A stretch of DNA of 64,000 nt from Enterobacteriaceae bacterium ESL0689 (GTDB lineage Bacteria; Pseudomonadota; Gammaproteobacteria; Enterobacterales; Enterobacteriaceae), in assembly GCA_029433525.1 (NCBI GenBank), contig JAQTIF010000001.1:930001-994000 (forward strand), read 5' to 3'. The notes below the pieces were generated by a model. It worked only from the letters and a program-made list of their open reading frames with translations. It had not been told where the DNA came from and made no database searches. How positions within the stretch are numbered: the stretch's first letter is position 1; every line of letters begins with the position of its first letter. A program made the position numbers and the translations under genes. This document shows, piece by piece, positions 27,722 through 38,097 of the stretch.

Positions 27722-28912
27722 ATGAATAGAAAATATATTACAGCGCTTGCTCTGATTATTGGACAGGGACTGACAGGATCTATTATTTCGTTGCTAACGC
27801 TTACATCAACCCTGGTGGCGAACAGGTTGTCTCCCGTTCCATATCTTGTCACATTACCTATTACTGCGACGGTAATGGGCGCTGCTATCATGGTATATTA
27901 TGCCTCTTTTCTAATGAGCGCCTACGGGCGACGTACAGCCTTTACTATAGGAAGCAGTATTGGATTATTGGGTTCTATTCTTGCAATTATAGCTATCTAT
28001 TATCAACTATTTAGCTTATTTACATTCTCTACCTTTATTTTGGGAGGGGCTACGGTCTTTAACCAATACTATCGTTTTGCTGGTGCAGAAGTTTTTGATA
28101 CTGAATCTGGCAAAAAAAAATGTACATCTTTAATTATTGGTGGCGGGATCATTGGCGGAGTAATCGGACCAATGATTGCAACAAAGGGACAATCTATGTT
28201 CCCTGACCATATTTTTCTTGGGACTTTTCTAATTTCCGGGATGGTATTTATCCTGGCGTGGATATCGCAATTATTTATTTCTCTACCAGGAACTATAGTA
28301 GTCAGTGAAAAAAATAATGATAGTATTCCAGAGGTTGAAATTAAGTCTGTTTTATCATCTTCTCAGTTCATTACTGGAACATTGAGTTGTGCTTTAGGTT
28401 TTTCCATCATGACATTAGTGATGAATGCAACACCTCTGGCCATGCATCATGCATATTATGTTATTCAGGAAAGCGCATTTGTGCTTCAATGCCATTTTTT
28501 CTCAATGTATGCCCCTGCTCTTTTTTTACCACTACTTATTTCGAGATTGAAGACAGTGCATATTATTCAGTGTGGTGCTATTTTCTTTGTTGTAGGATCC
28601 ATAATCCCATTTTATTATGATGAATACGTCGGGTATATCTTCGCTTTGAGTGCAGTCGGCATTGGATGGAGTTTTATGTTTACTGGGGGGACCTTTCTAA
28701 TCAATCAGATAGCTAATCAAAAAATAAAGTATAAAATTCAAGGCATAAATTCATTATTTACCTATATGTTAAACCTGGTTGCCTCATTGTCAGTGGGTTT
28801 CTTTATGAATATTGCACACGGATGGTTAATCATTAATGGTGTGGTGATCTTTGTTATGTTATTTTTTCTTGTCTACATGCGGTTCCATACGTACTGTCGC
28901 ACTTGTCGTTAA
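27722..28912 (+). CDS. MFS transporter, probably horizontally acquired
   Basis: A 396-residue membrane protein with about twelve hydrophobic helices in two halves. A degenerate major-facilitator motif A is visible between helices 2 and 3 (MSAYGRRTAF). The substrate cannot be told. The gene is much more AT-rich than groEL and epmB beside it and has no clear ribosome binding site. It lies between two copies of the MITE, the left of which ends 18 bases before the start codon. This layout suggests arrival by transfer and possible promoter contribution from the repeat. The frame is intact. Confidence 0.75.
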   Translation: MNRKYITALALIIGQGLTGSIISLLTLTSTLVANRLSPVPYLVTLPITATVMGAAIMVYYASFLMSAYGRRTAFTIGSSIGLLGSILAIIAIYYQLFSLFTFSTFILGGATVFNQYYRFAGAEVFDTESGKKKCTSLIIGGGIIGGVIGPMIATKGQSMFPDHIFLGTFLISGMVFILAWISQLFISLPGTIVVSEKNNDSIPEVEIKSVLSSSQFITGTLSCALGFSIMTLVMNATPLAMHHAYYVIQESAFVLQCHFFSMYAPALFLPLLISRLKTVHIIQCGAIFFVVGSIIPFYYDEYVGYIFALSAVGIGWSFMFTGGTFLINQIANQKIKYKIQGINSLFTYMLNLVASLSVGFFMNIAHGWLIINGVVIFVMLFFLVYMRFHTYCRTCR

Positions 28913-29074
28913 CTATTCATATTCTCCCTCACGATATCATTAAGAGCCTATCCCATTAGGCTATTTTACGTGCCATTTTGGCCCTGGGCAGTGCTCGAAA
29001 TCCTCACGTACTCCGTGTACGCTGCGGTTTCTCCGCGCCGGTAAGTGTCAAGACAGTTGTCACCCCTGTTTAAT

Positions 29075-30019
29075 TTAAACTGCCTGTTTTTCCCGTTCCG
29101 GATTTAATGTTACCGGGCCCTCCGGCTGCCAGTTTCTTGTCTTCCCTGACCCGCGCTCCGGATGCGCTTTCTGTGCCTGACGATACAGTTCATCACGCTG
29201 TTTCAGCAGGGCCCTGTCTTCACCACGATGCCGTTCTGCTGGCGTGACATAGCGTATTCCACTGTGACGGTGCTCTTCGTTATACCACCGGGTAAATTTC
29301 TCCACCCAGGTACGGGCATCCTCCAGCGTCCTGAACCCCGATGATGGCCACTGCGGCACATACTTCAGCGTCCGGAACAGCGATTCCACATACGCATTAT
29401 CATTGCTCACCCGTGGCCGACTGTGGGATGGCGTGATATTCAGCTCATGCAGTTTCACCTGCAGCGTCTGCGATTTCATCGCCGGACCGTTATCGGCGTG
29501 CAGGACCAGCGGCTGTCGCCAGCAGCCTTCCCGCATCACACTGCGCTGCATCAGGGCGGCTGCCTGTTCACCGCTTTCTGTCTCATGCACTTCGTAACCC
29601 GTAATTTTCCGGCTGTACAGGTCGGTTATCAGATACAGATAATACCAGCGGCCACTCACCACAGAGGGCAGCCAGATGATGTCCCATGTCCACACCTGGC
29701 AGGGTCCTGTCGCCGTAAAGGTCGTCGGGGCAGCCACCTTCTGCCGCCGGGCCTGACGTCCCCGCCGGTGAACCTCACCGGAACGACGCAGTATGCGGTA
29801 AAAGGTCGATTCACTCGCCAGATAAATGCCTTTGTCTGCCAGACGCGGCACGATTTGCGACGGCGGCAGACTGGCATATTCAGGCTGATGACATATCTCC
29901 CGTATCTGCTGCTCTTCCTCAGGACTCAGGCGGTTAACCGGTACCGGTCTGACGGCTGTCAGACGGCCATCTTCATGATGCTTTTGCCAGCGCTGCCAGG
30001 TGCGAAGGCTCAGGTTCAC
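29075..30019 (-). CDS. IS3-family transposase OrfB
   Basis: A 314-residue catalytic part from the first ATG, but the frame continues upstream into the frameshift site around 30145-30151, so the functional product is the OrfAB fusion. The integrase-type DDE motif is present: Asp in WTWDIIWLP, Asp in LHADNGP, and Glu in NAYVESLFRTLKY with the following Lys/Arg. A helix-turn-helix near the N-terminus (LSLRTWQRW) probably helps bind the inverted repeats. It performs cutting and strand transfer. Confidence 0.88.
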   Translation of the reverse strand: MNLSLRTWQRWQKHHEDGRLTAVRPVPVNRLSPEEEQQIREICHQPEYASLPPSQIVPRLADKGIYLASESTFYRILRRSGEVHRRGRQARRQKVAAPTTFTATGPCQVWTWDIIWLPSVVSGRWYYLYLITDLYSRKITGYEVHETESGEQAAALMQRSVMREGCWRQPLVLHADNGPAMKSQTLQVKLHELNITPSHSRPRVSNDNAYVESLFRTLKYVPQWPSSGFRTLEDARTWVEKFTRWYNEEHRHSGIRYVTPAERHRGEDRALLKQRDELYRQAQKAHPERGSGKTRNWQPEGPVTLNPEREKQAV

Positions 30020-30105
30020 TTCACGGCAGACAACCCTGCGCCGGGCTCCGGCCGCGACAGTCTCATTAATCCACCGGATGAGCTGCTGGCGCTCATCCGC
30101 AGGCG

Positions 30106-30588
30106 TCAGTCGTCCCCGTCCGTTTCCCCGTAGTAATCCCTGAGCTTTTTTCGCAGTACCAGTATCGCTGCCGCCTCCGCCAGAGCTTTCTCCTTACGCA
30201 CCAGCTCTCTCTTCAGTTGTTTAATCTCTTTCTGGCTCTGCTTCAGGGCCGCTTTATCTTCCGGCGCAGACGCCTGTAAAAAAGCCTGCTTCCACTGAAT
30301 AATCTGTTCCGGATAAAGGCCATTTTTACGGCAGTATTCTGCCACTTCAGCCTCACTGAGTGTGGCGGTTTCGACTATCACGGCGAAGCGTGCTTCTGCT
30401 GACCACTGGTCGGTTGTTTTCTCTGCGCCGGGCACGGGCTTCCCCTCTGATTTGGCCTGATTACGCCAGTTACAGAGGGTAGCTTCGGATATTCCTTCCA
30501 TTTGTGCAACAGTGGAAACCGTCATGTTGTAGGGGGGCAATAATTTAGCCAGTATCGCTGCTTTACGTTCAGGGGAAATACGTTTCAT
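30106..30588 (-). CDS. IS3-family transposase OrfA
   Basis: A 160-residue protein with a helix-turn-helix (VSTVAQMEGISEATLCNWR) and a leucine-rich coiled coil near the end (about 110-150). A perfect slippery heptamer A AAA AAG lies on the minus strand at 30151-30145 within its last codons; a -1 shift there joins it to OrfB. OrfA alone usually binds the IS ends and represses transposition. Confidence 0.85.
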   Translation of the reverse strand: MKRISPERKAAILAKLLPPYNMTVSTVAQMEGISEATLCNWRNQAKSEGKPVPGAEKTTDQWSAEARFAVIVETATLSEAEVAEYCRKNGLYPEQIIQWKQAFLQASAPEDKAALKQSQKEIKQLKRELVRKEKALAEAAAILVLRKKLRDYYGETDGDD

Positions 30589-30795
30589 TTGTCACTCCAT
30601 GCCCTCAGACTGATTTTTCAGAGGGGGTGACAACTATCCTGACACTGAGGGGCGCTGTCCGTGTCCAAACTGGCTGCGTCAATAACGCCTGGTGGGATAG
30701 GTTCTAAGGAGAAAGTGGATAGTGAGCCCAACTTTATCTTTTGTGATTCTGTGCACTTTGTTCCCCGCCTGTCAGTGACAAGAGGAAATTCGGGT

Positions 30796-31827
30796 TCAGA
30801 CAGATTGTGGTAAGCCTAAATCCAGTGGTGTCTTACTGGCTTCCCCGCCGATTTCGCGTGCCAGTACCGGAACCAGATAACCTGAAACCAGGGTTAGCAG
30901 TTCCTGCATGATAGCCCGGGCTTCGTCATCACTGACCAGAAAATGGGCCGCGCCCTGTACTTTGTCGAGTACATGCAGGTAATAGGGCATAATGCCAGCA
31001 TCAAACAGGGCATTGCTCAGGTCAGCCAGGGTTTTGGCGTTGTCATTAACGCCGCGCAGTAATACGCTCTGATTAAGTAATGTCACACCCGCAGTACGCA
31101 GTTGTCTCATAGCCGTGCGCAGCTCGCTATTGATTTCGCTCGCATGGTTGATATGGGTGACCAGTAATATCTGTAACGATGATCCTGCGAAGCGTGAGAT
31201 CAGGGTATCAGTTACCCGCGCCGGGATCACGACAGGCAAACGACTGTGGATACGTAGGCGTTTAATATGGGTTATCGCTTCCAGTTGTGTCAGCAGCCAG
31301 TCCAGCTCGTGATCTTTTGCCATCAGCGGATCGCCACCTGAAAAAATGATCTCATCCAGCTGCGGGTGGGCGGCAATATACTCCAGTGCGACCTGCCAGT
31401 TACGTTTATTCCCCTGGTTTTCAGCATAAGGAAAGTGACGGCGAAAACAGTAACGACAATTTACCGCACATCCCCCTTTTACCAGCAGTAATGCACGATT
31501 ATGGTATTTGTGTAATAGCCCCGGTATCACGTTATGTTGTTCTGCTAACGGATCGGTCGAAAAACCGGCGACGGAAATCAACTCTTCCTGTGCGGTCAGC
31601 ACCTGACGAAGCAGCGGATCGTTGGGGTTTCCGGGTTCCATACGTGCGATAAAAGCGCGTGGTACACGCAGGGGGAATAACTGTTTTGCTGCTTTTCCCG
31701 CCTGCAGCTTTTTATCTGTGTCTATATTTAAAAGATGCAGCAGCTCATCGGGATCGGTCACAACATCGGCGAGTTGTGTTAACCAATCTTCTCTGCGTGG
31801 GGTGTTTAGGGTTACAATATGCGCCAT
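30796..31827 (-). CDS. epmB: EF-P (R)-beta-lysine synthase / lysine 2,3-aminomutase EpmB
   Basis: A 343-residue radical-SAM enzyme that isomerises lysine to (R)-beta-lysine, which EpmA then attaches to EF-P. The cluster-binding motif CAVNCRYCFRRHFPY (Cx3Cx2C) is near residue 120, followed by the SAM GGDP motif (EIIFSGGDPLMAKD). Length is like E. coli EpmB. It is divergent from efp, 40 bases away, as in E. coli. Together with efp and epmA, all parts of the modification pathway are present in this window. Confidence 0.96.
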   Translation of the reverse strand: MAHIVTLNTPRREDWLTQLADVVTDPDELLHLLNIDTDKKLQAGKAAKQLFPLRVPRAFIARMEPGNPNDPLLRQVLTAQEELISVAGFSTDPLAEQHNVIPGLLHKYHNRALLLVKGGCAVNCRYCFRRHFPYAENQGNKRNWQVALEYIAAHPQLDEIIFSGGDPLMAKDHELDWLLTQLEAITHIKRLRIHSRLPVVIPARVTDTLISRFAGSSLQILLVTHINHASEINSELRTAMRQLRTAGVTLLNQSVLLRGVNDNAKTLADLSNALFDAGIMPYYLHVLDKVQGAAHFLVSDDEARAIMQELLTLVSGYLVPVLAREIGGEASKTPLDLGLPQSV

Positions 31828-31867
31828 TTTATAGCTTAGCGACCAATTAATAAATTCAGAGGGCCTT

Positions 31868-32434
31868 ATGGCAACGTACTATAGCAACGATTTTCGCGCA
31901 GGTCTTAAAATCATGCTCGATGGTGAACCTTATGCGGTTGAATCCAGTGAATTCGTAAAACCGGGCAAAGGCCAGGCGTTTGCGCGTGTTAAATTGCGCC
32001 GCTTGCTGACAGGGTCACGGGTTGAGAAAACTTTTAAATCCACTGACTCGGCAGAAGGCGCTGATGTGATGGATATGAACCTGACTTACCTGTACAACGA
32101 TGGTGAGTTTTTCCACTTCATGAACAACACCACATTTGAGCAGTTAGCCGCAGATACCAAAGCGGTCGGTGATAATGCGAAATGGCTGCTGGATCAGGCA
32201 GAATGTGTCGTTACCTTATGGAACGGCCAGCCTATTTCGGTGACGCCGCCTAACTTTGTCGAGCTGGAAGTAGTGGAAACCGATCCTGGTCTGAAAGGTG
32301 ATACGGCGGGCACCGGAGGAAAACCGGCAACGCTGTCTACCGGTGCAGTGGTGAAAGTTCCGCTGTTTGTGCAGATTGGCGAAATCATCAAAGTGGATAC
32401 GCGCTCTGGCGAATATGTCTCCCGCGTGAAGTAA
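31868..32434 (+). CDS. efp: translation elongation factor P
   Basis: A 188-residue protein that rescues ribosomes stalled at polyproline stretches. It has three beta-barrel domains. The lysine modified by EpmA is Lys34 in [12 protein letters not shown]. Length and sequence are nearly those of E. coli EF-P. In E. coli the ecnAB-sugE-blc-ampC block separates efp from frdD; here the two genes are convergent with only 78 bases between them. Confidence 0.98.
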   Translation: MATYYSNDFRAGLKIMLDGEPYAVESSEFVKPGKGQAFARVKLRRLLTGSRVEKTFKSTDSAEGADVMDMNLTYLYNDGEFFHFMNNTTFEQLAADTKAVGDNAKWLLDQAECVVTLWNGQPISVTPPNFVELEVVETDPGLKGDTAGTGGKPATLSTGAVVKVPLFVQIGEIIKVDTRSGEYVSRVK

Positions 32435-32461
32435 GAAAACCTTCTGCCCCGCCAGTAAATA

Positions 32462-32488
32462 AACCACCGTTGATCGCGGTGGTTTTTT
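32462..32488. terminator. bidirectional terminator between efp and frdD
   Basis: AACCACCG/CGGTGGTT stem with flanking A and T runs. It serves efp on the plus strand and frdABCD on the minus strand. Confidence 0.85.
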
Positions 32489-32512
32489 GTTTATAACCTG
32501 TTATGGCTCGTG

Positions 32513-32872
32513 TTAAATAAACAATACGCCAATCAGGGTAATGATGCTCAGAATCGCTGCCAGGCCGTAAAAAATCCATTTACCATTGCGAACATGAATG
32601 TTCAAATCATGCATGGTATGGTGGAGACGATGAAGCCCGCACCATAATGGCAGGACAACCGCCAGGAAGAGAAAAGCACGACCGATGAAACTCTGGGCAA
32701 AACTCAGCACTCGCTCGTAACTGAAAGCGTCAGCCGGTGCCAGACCGAATGGCAGCAGGATAGCGACCAGCAGTATCATAACCGGAGTAATAACCGCACT
32801 CCACATACCACCGGCACCAAACAGTCCCCAGAAAGGGGGCTCGTCAGAACGTTTAGGATTGGGATTAATCAT
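32513..32872 (-). CDS. frdD: fumarate reductase membrane anchor subunit FrdD
   Basis: A 119-residue anchor with three membrane helices that, with FrdC, binds menaquinol and holds FrdAB on the membrane. The start at 32872 ([12 protein letters not shown]) matches E. coli and has GGAGG upstream; the open frame 10 codons further lacks support. It overlaps no gene and is the last of the frdABCD operon. Confidence 0.96.
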   Translation of the reverse strand: MINPNPKRSDEPPFWGLFGAGGMWSAVITPVMILLVAILLPFGLAPADAFSYERVLSFAQSFIGRAFLFLAVVLPLWCGLHRLHHTMHDLNIHVRNGKWIFYGLAAILSIITLIGVLFI

Positions 32873-32882
32873 ATCAGCCTCC

Positions 32883-33278
32883 TTACCAGAACAGGGCAAC
32901 AAGCAAAATGACGATGGTCGCCAGGGCGGTAATCAGCCAGAGCCCTTTAATCATGAGCGCTGGCGGCACTTTCTCCCCTTTGACAATAATATTGGCGGCT
33001 TTCGGTGCCAGTTCAAACCAGGTTTTACTGTGTAACAGCGTGGCAGCCAGGGTAATAATGTTGAGAATAACCACCAGTGGGTTTTGCAGGAAAGTGACAT
33101 AACTCGCCCAGCTTTCTGCCCCCTGTTTTAGTGAGAAAATGCCAAAAAGCAAGACAATGCTGAACCATATTGTCGGGATAGCCGTACTCTCACGCAGCAT
33201 ATAGAAGCGATAAAACGGCAGTTTTTTCCACCAGTCAGAAGGCATTGGCCGCACATAGGGTTTACGTTTAGATATCAT
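32883..33278 (-). CDS. frdC: fumarate reductase membrane anchor subunit FrdC
   Basis: A 131-residue anchor with three helices. The second of two adjacent ATG codons is taken as the start because it has better spacing from AAGGAG and gives [11 protein letters not shown], like E. coli [11 protein letters not shown]. Together with FrdD it forms the quinol-binding membrane domain of fumarate reductase. Ten bases separate it from frdD. Confidence 0.96.
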   Translation of the reverse strand: MISKRKPYVRPMPSDWWKKLPFYRFYMLRESTAIPTIWFSIVLLFGIFSLKQGAESWASYVTFLQNPLVVILNIITLAATLLHSKTWFELAPKAANIIVKGEKVPPALMIKGLWLITALATIVILLVALFW

Positions 33279-33288
33279 CATGCACTCC

Positions 33289-34023
33289 TTAGCGTGGTTT
33301 CAGGGTGGCGATAAGAAAGTCTTTTGCACTTTCTACCTTACCCTGCTGAATGGCGGCGGCCGGATCGACATGTTTCGGGCAGACTTCTGAACAGTAGCCG
33401 ACGAAAGTACAGCTCCAGACACCGTTATTGCCGTTGAGCTGGGCCATACGTTCTTTTTTACCGTAATCGCGGTTGTCCTCATTGTAGCGATGAGCAAGTG
33501 TAATCGCGGCAGGGCCAATAAATTCCGGGTTGAGGCCAAACTGAGGGCAGGCGGCATAGCATAGACCGCAGTTGATACAGCCAGAAAATTGATGATATTT
33601 GGCCATCTGTGCCGGAGTTTGCAGATTGGTGCCCTGCTCTGGTGTGCGTGGATTGCCGATAATATAGGGCTTTATCGCTTCCAGACTTTCGATAAAGTGC
33701 GTCATATCGACCACCAGATCGCGTTCAATCGGGAAGTTAGCCAACGCTTCGACTTTTATTCCCTGCGGATAGTCGCGGAGGAACGTTTTACAGGCCAGTT
33801 TGGGCACCCGGTTGACCATCATGCCACAGGAGCCACAAATCGCCATGCGACAGGACCAGCGATAGCTGAGATCCGGCGCGAGATTATCTTTGATATAGCC
33901 CAGCGCGTCGAGTAATGAGGTTTGCTCATCATAAGGAACGTCATAACAAACACTATGGGGTGCGCTATCCGTTTCCGGATTGTAACGCATGACTTCGATT
34001 TTGCGGTTATTCATCTCAGCCAT
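33289..34023 (-). CDS. frdB: fumarate reductase iron-sulfur subunit FrdB
   Basis: A 244-residue subunit carrying three iron-sulfur clusters. The [2Fe-2S] ligands are in [13 protein letters not shown], and the [4Fe-4S] and [3Fe-4S] ligands in [12 protein letters not shown] and [14 protein letters not shown]. The start at 34023 overlaps the end of frdA by eight bases, as in E. coli; the upstream extension of 13 codons is rejected. It passes electrons from menaquinol at FrdCD to the flavin of FrdA. Confidence 0.98.
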   Translation of the reverse strand: MAEMNNRKIEVMRYNPETDSAPHSVCYDVPYDEQTSLLDALGYIKDNLAPDLSYRWSCRMAICGSCGMMVNRVPKLACKTFLRDYPQGIKVEALANFPIERDLVVDMTHFIESLEAIKPYIIGNPRTPEQGTNLQTPAQMAKYHQFSGCINCGLCYAACPQFGLNPEFIGPAAITLAHRYNEDNRDYGKKERMAQLNGNNGVWSCTFVGYCSEVCPKHVDPAAAIQQGKVESAKDFLIATLKPR

Positions 34024-35806
34024 TTGCCGCCTCCTTTTTATCGGCTGCTTCTGCTTCAGCACCGTATACCCGTTTTGCTGGTGGCAGCGTCGTAATTTTC
34101 ACCTCACTGTACTCCAGACGTGTCGCGTTGTCGGCATCGCGGAAAGCGAGGGTATGTTTGAGAAAATTAATATCGTCACGCTCAGTACACCCCTCATCCA
34201 GGCGCTGATGTGCACCACGCGACTCTTTGCGCGCCATGGCAGAGTGCGCCATGCATTCGGCGATGTTCAGTCCATGACCCAGTTCGATGGTATAGAGCAG
34301 GTCGGTATTGAAAACGCTGGAGGTATCGGTAATACGCACACGTTTAAAACGTTCCTGCAGTTCTGCCAGCTTGTCGATAGTCTTTTGCATCAGTTCAGGC
34401 GTACGGTAGATACCACAGCCCTCTTCCATCGATAGCCCCATTTCATCGCGTATAGTGGCCCAGTTTTCGTTGCCTTCCTGATTAACGAGCGCTTGCAGCC
34501 GTTTTTCAACATCAGCGGCTTGTGCATTCAGCACGCTATCACTGGCTACTTTGGCCTGAGAGGCGCGCTCCATCGCCTGTTCACCGGCAAGACGACCAAA
34601 TACCACCAGTTCAGCCAGTGAGTTAGAGCCAAGACGATTTGCTCCGTGCAGACCGACAGAGGAGCACTCACCCACTGCAAACAGACCTTTGATCCGCGTT
34701 TCGCATTGTTGATCGGTTTCGATCCCTCCCATCGTATAGTGGGCGGTAGGGCGTACCGGGATCGGTTCTTTGACCGGATCGACGCCGACATAGGCTTTTG
34801 CCAGTTCACAGATAAATGGCAGACGCTCATGGATCTTCTTCTCACCCAGATGGCGCAAATCAAGATAGACGACATCCCCGCGCGCGGTGGCAATGGTGTT
34901 GCCTTTACGCCATTCATGCCAGAATGCCTGAGAAACTTTATCCCTCGGCCCCAGCTCCATGTATTTGTTTTTCGGTTCGCCCAGCGGGGTTTCTGGCCCC
35001 ATACCGTAATCCTGCAGATAACGGTAGCCATTTTTATTCACCAGAATACCACCTTCACCACGGCAGCCTTCGGTCATCAGTATTCCGGAACCAGGCAGAC
35101 CCGTCGGATGGTATTGCACAAACTCCATATCGCGCAGCGGTATGCCATGACGGAGTGCCATTCCCATGCCATCGCCGGTCACAATGCCACCGTTGGTATT
35201 GTAACGATAGACGCGCCCGGCACCACCGGTCGCCAGAACCACCGCATTAGCACGGATTTGCACCAGTGAGCCTTCCATCATATTCATCGCCACCAGCCCG
35301 TGCACCTGTCCCTCATCGACCAGAATGTCGAGGACAAAATGTTCATCAAAGCGCTGGATTTGTGGGAATTGCAGGGAAGTCTGGAACAGCGTATGGAGCA
35401 TATGGAAGCCGGTTTTATCAGCGGCAAACCAGGTGCGTTCGATTTTCATTCCGCCGAAGCGCCGGACATTGACGCTACCGTCTGGCCGACGGCTCCAGGG
35501 ACATCCCCAGAGTTCAAGCTGCGTCATTTCGGTAGGACAATGGTGGACGAAATAGTCAACCACATCCTGTTCACACAGCCAGTCTCCGCCAGCGACGGTG
35601 TCATGGAAATGGTATTCAAAACTGTCATGCTGTTGGGCGACAGCGGCGGAGCCACCTTCTGCTGCTACAGTATGGCTACGCATTGGATAAACTTTTGAAA
35701 TCAGCGCGATTTTCGCGCCAGGGTTTGCCTGCGCAGCAGCAATGGCAGCACGGATCCCCGCACCGCCAGCACCGATGACGGCAATATCGGCTTGAAAAGT
35801 TTGCAC
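34016..35806 (-). CDS. frdA: fumarate reductase flavoprotein subunit FrdA
   Basis: A 596-residue catalytic subunit, with covalent FAD bound through the histidine in the SHTVAAEGG segment (about residue 45). The N-terminal dinucleotide-binding motif is [14 protein letters not shown], and the active-site region around [14 protein letters not shown] is intact. Six residues shorter than in E. coli, because of small gaps. First gene of frdABCD; the reduction of fumarate to succinate is the last step of anaerobic respiration here. Confidence 0.98.
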   Translation of the reverse strand: MQTFQADIAVIGAGGAGIRAAIAAAQANPGAKIALISKVYPMRSHTVAAEGGSAAVAQQHDSFEYHFHDTVAGGDWLCEQDVVDYFVHHCPTEMTQLELWGCPWSRRPDGSVNVRRFGGMKIERTWFAADKTGFHMLHTLFQTSLQFPQIQRFDEHFVLDILVDEGQVHGLVAMNMMEGSLVQIRANAVVLATGGAGRVYRYNTNGGIVTGDGMGMALRHGIPLRDMEFVQYHPTGLPGSGILMTEGCRGEGGILVNKNGYRYLQDYGMGPETPLGEPKNKYMELGPRDKVSQAFWHEWRKGNTIATARGDVVYLDLRHLGEKKIHERLPFICELAKAYVGVDPVKEPIPVRPTAHYTMGGIETDQQCETRIKGLFAVGECSSVGLHGANRLGSNSLAELVVFGRLAGEQAMERASQAKVASDSVLNAQAADVEKRLQALVNQEGNENWATIRDEMGLSMEEGCGIYRTPELMQKTIDKLAELQERFKRVRITDTSSVFNTDLLYTIELGHGLNIAECMAHSAMARKESRGAHQRLDEGCTERDDINFLKHTLAFRDADNATRLEYSEVKITTLPPAKRVYGAEAEAADKKEAANG

Positions 35807-36073
35807 GACATTCCTCCTTTTTTTATAAGTTTTACTATCAAAATAAGTAGTACGGGTAGTAGTCCCTTAAACGATGATGGATTATAACCTCAAGAAAAAT
35901 ATGGAAAGTTGACGTGTACGATTGTTTTAACAGTTTGTATTGGTCGTCGTGATGATTTTTATCTGATTATTGTTGTGGATGATGTTACTGATAAGATCAA
36001 CAGGACAAAATTTGTGTCCCCCAACAGTTGCGAGTAGACTTCGAGCCCTTAGGGGAAAGCGGAGAAAGTCGCT

Positions 36074-37051
36074 ATGAGCGAAACGGCAACCTGGCAGCCG
36101 AGCGCATCTATTGCCAGCTTATTAAAACGTGCAGCGATAATGGCGGATATTCGCCGATTTTTTAATGATCGTGGTGTACTGGAGGTGGAAACCCCTTGTA
36201 TGAGTCAGGCGACAGTGACGGATATACATATGGTTCCGTTTCAGACCCGGTTTGTCGGCCCGAGTTATTCGCAGGGGGTGGATCTCTATCTGATGACCAG
36301 TCCGGAATATCATATGAAGCGTTTGCTGGCTGCTGGTTGTGGCCCGATTTTTCAGCTCTGTCGTAGTTTCCGCAATGAAGAGATGGGGCGACACCACAAT
36401 CCGGAATTTACGATGCTGGAGTGGTATCGCCCAAGCTATGATATGTACCGTCTGATCAATGAAGTGGATGATTTTCTGCAACAGGTACTGGAGTGTCAGC
36501 CCGCTGAAATGCTCTCTTATCAACAGGCCTTTCAGCGCCATCTTGAGCTTGATCCGTTGTCGGCAGATAAAGCGCAGTTACGTGAAGCCGCCGCGAAGCT
36601 TGATCTGAGCAATATCGCTGACACAGAAGAGGATCGTGACACTTTATTGCAGTTATTGTTTTCTGTCGGCATCGAACCCCATATTGGTAAAGAGTGCCCG
36701 ACTTTTGTGTATCATTTTCCGGCAAGCCAGGCGTCTCTGGCACAAATCAGCAGTGAAGATCATCGCGTGGCAGAGCGTTTTGAGGTCTATTTCAAAGGGA
36801 TGGAACTGGCGAATGGCTTCCACGAATTGAGCGATATGCGTGAACAACAACAGCGTTTTGAACAGGATAATCGTAAGCGTGAGGCGCGTGGCTTACCTCA
36901 GCAACCGATTGATACTCACCTGCTGGCGGCGCTGGATCACGGCTTACCCGATTGCTCGGGCGTCGCCCTGGGGGTTGACCGTTTAATTATGCTGGCCCTG
37001 GGGGCGGAGAGTATTGGCGAAGTGATGGCCTTTACGGTAGATCGCGCCTGA
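36074..37051 (+). CDS. epmA: EF-P beta-lysine ligase EpmA
   Basis: A 325-residue class II lysyl-tRNA-synthetase paralogue without the anticodon-binding domain. It joins (R)-beta-lysine to Lys34 of EF-P. Motif 2 ([20 protein letters not shown]) and motif 3 ([12 protein letters not shown]) are clear. Length equals E. coli EpmA. It is divergent from frdA with a 267-bp promoter region between them. In E. coli mscM follows; here psd comes directly. Confidence 0.97.
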   Translation: MSETATWQPSASIASLLKRAAIMADIRRFFNDRGVLEVETPCMSQATVTDIHMVPFQTRFVGPSYSQGVDLYLMTSPEYHMKRLLAAGCGPIFQLCRSFRNEEMGRHHNPEFTMLEWYRPSYDMYRLINEVDDFLQQVLECQPAEMLSYQQAFQRHLELDPLSADKAQLREAAAKLDLSNIADTEEDRDTLLQLLFSVGIEPHIGKECPTFVYHFPASQASLAQISSEDHRVAERFEVYFKGMELANGFHELSDMREQQQRFEQDNRKREARGLPQQPIDTHLLAALDHGLPDCSGVALGVDRLIMLALGAESIGEVMAFTVDRA

Positions 37052-37059
37052 GCCGACTA

Positions 37060-37092
37060 CCGCTACCCTTACCGCGCTGGTAAGGGTAGCGG
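37060..37092. terminator. perfect 14-bp inverted repeat between epmA and psd
   Basis: CCGCTACCCTTACC and GGTAAGGGTAGCGG are perfectly complementary across a five-base GCGCT loop. It lies between two convergent genes. The lack of a T-run makes ordinary rho-independent termination weak; it could still block transcripts from both sides. Confidence 0.6.
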
Positions 37093-37103
37093 CAGGCAGG
37101 CGG

Positions 37104-38000
37104 TTAGCTGGCCTCAGCGGATGGGCTGCTCGCGGTTCCGGTGATGATCGCGAGTGGCTGACCCACTCGGGTGACAGGGTGGGTTTTCAGTTCATCCACC
37201 AGCCGGATTTTTCCAGGGGCAAAGAGGTTGATAACGGTTGAGCCGAGTTTAAACATCCCCATTTCCTGGCCTTTCAGGAGAGCGATAGCGTCTTTGTCAC
37301 TCCCATCCGGCCAGCTCCAGCGCTTGATAATCCCTTCACGCGGCGGTGTTACCGTCCCTGACCAGACGGTCGAAATACTGCCGACAATCGTTGCGCCGAC
37401 TAAAATTTGCACCATAGGGCCAAATTCGGTATCAAAGCGACAGATAACGCGCTCATTACGGGCAAAAAGATTGGCAATGTTTTGTGCAGTCAGCGGACTG
37501 ACCGAAAACAGATCACCCGGCACGTAGATCATCTCGCGCAGGATACCGTTGCAGGGCATATGGACACGATGATAGTCACGTGGTGACAGGTAGGTGGTGA
37601 CGAAGCTGCCGTTACGGAACAGATCCGCCATCTGATAGTTGCCGGCCAGCAGAGCTTCCAGCGTATAATTATGGCCTTTGGCCTGCAAAATTTTGTCGTT
37701 TTCAATCGCGCCTGACTGACTGATAACACCATCAGCTGGCATCACTAATACGTTGGGATCGGTATCGATTGGACGGGCATTTTCGCGCAACGGGCGGGTG
37801 AAGAAATCATTAAAAGTACGATAGCTGGCGGTATCCGGCTTTTGTGCCTCTGCCATATCGACTTTGTAGTATTTTACAAACAAGTCGATAACTAATTTTG
37901 TCAACCAGCCTGCACGCTTATTGGCCCCCCAGCCCGCCAGACGAGTAAGCCATAATGCTGGCAGAATATGTTGCAGTGAAATTTTAAGATCGTTTAACAA
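37104..38000 (-). CDS. psd: phosphatidylserine decarboxylase proenzyme
   Basis: A 298-residue membrane-associated enzyme that makes phosphatidylethanolamine. It self-cleaves at the LGST motif ([10 protein letters not shown], about residue 253), turning serine into the pyruvoyl cofactor. E. coli Psd has 322 residues; the difference is at the C-terminus, beyond the catalytic part. In E. coli psd is followed by mscM in one operon, which is missing here. Confidence 0.97.
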   Translation of the reverse strand: MLNDLKISLQHILPALWLTRLAGWGANKRAGWLTKLVIDLFVKYYKVDMAEAQKPDTASYRTFNDFFTRPLRENARPIDTDPNVLVMPADGVISQSGAIENDKILQAKGHNYTLEALLAGNYQMADLFRNGSFVTTYLSPRDYHRVHMPCNGILREMIYVPGDLFSVSPLTAQNIANLFARNERVICRFDTEFGPMVQILVGATIVGSISTVWSGTVTPPREGIIKRWSWPDGSDKDAIALLKGQEMGMFKLGSTVINLFAPGKIRLVDELKTHPVTRVGQPLAIITGTASSPSAEAS

Positions 38001-38097
38001 AGTAGCCTCCAGGCCGTTATTGATCGACTCGGGCTCCCGTCACAGCGCGGGAACGAAATAAAGAGGGAGACGATTTTAACGGTGCTCAGCATAAATG

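Larger units (their letters stand above)
29039..30651 (-). mobile_element. IS3-family insertion sequence (about 1613 bp)
   Basis: The two ends form 28-bp imperfect inverted repeats sharing AGTGTCA and AGTTGTCACCCC, with six mismatches. A GCGC direct duplication flanks it (29035-29038 and 30652-30655). It encodes the OrfA/OrfB pair typical of the family, with a programmed frameshift site. It appears intact and may still be active. Confidence 0.85.
28944..30704. mobile_element. MITE copy 3, split by an IS3-family element
   Basis: The left part (28944-29038) and right part (30652-30704) join to the 144-bp MITE once the insertion and its GCGC target duplication are removed. The MITE itself is flanked by TAA on both sides, consistent with a 3-bp target duplication. 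So the MITE came first and the IS second. Confidence 0.85.

Noticed and set aside
29423..30133. Plus-strand open frame of 236 codons across the IS3-family element
   Set aside because: Antisense of the transposase frames, which have clear domains and a frameshift signal.
35960..36010. Possible FNR site (TGATAAGATCAA) between frdA and epmA
   Set aside because: Only one half-site matches the consensus and the spacing is off by one; not strong enough to list.
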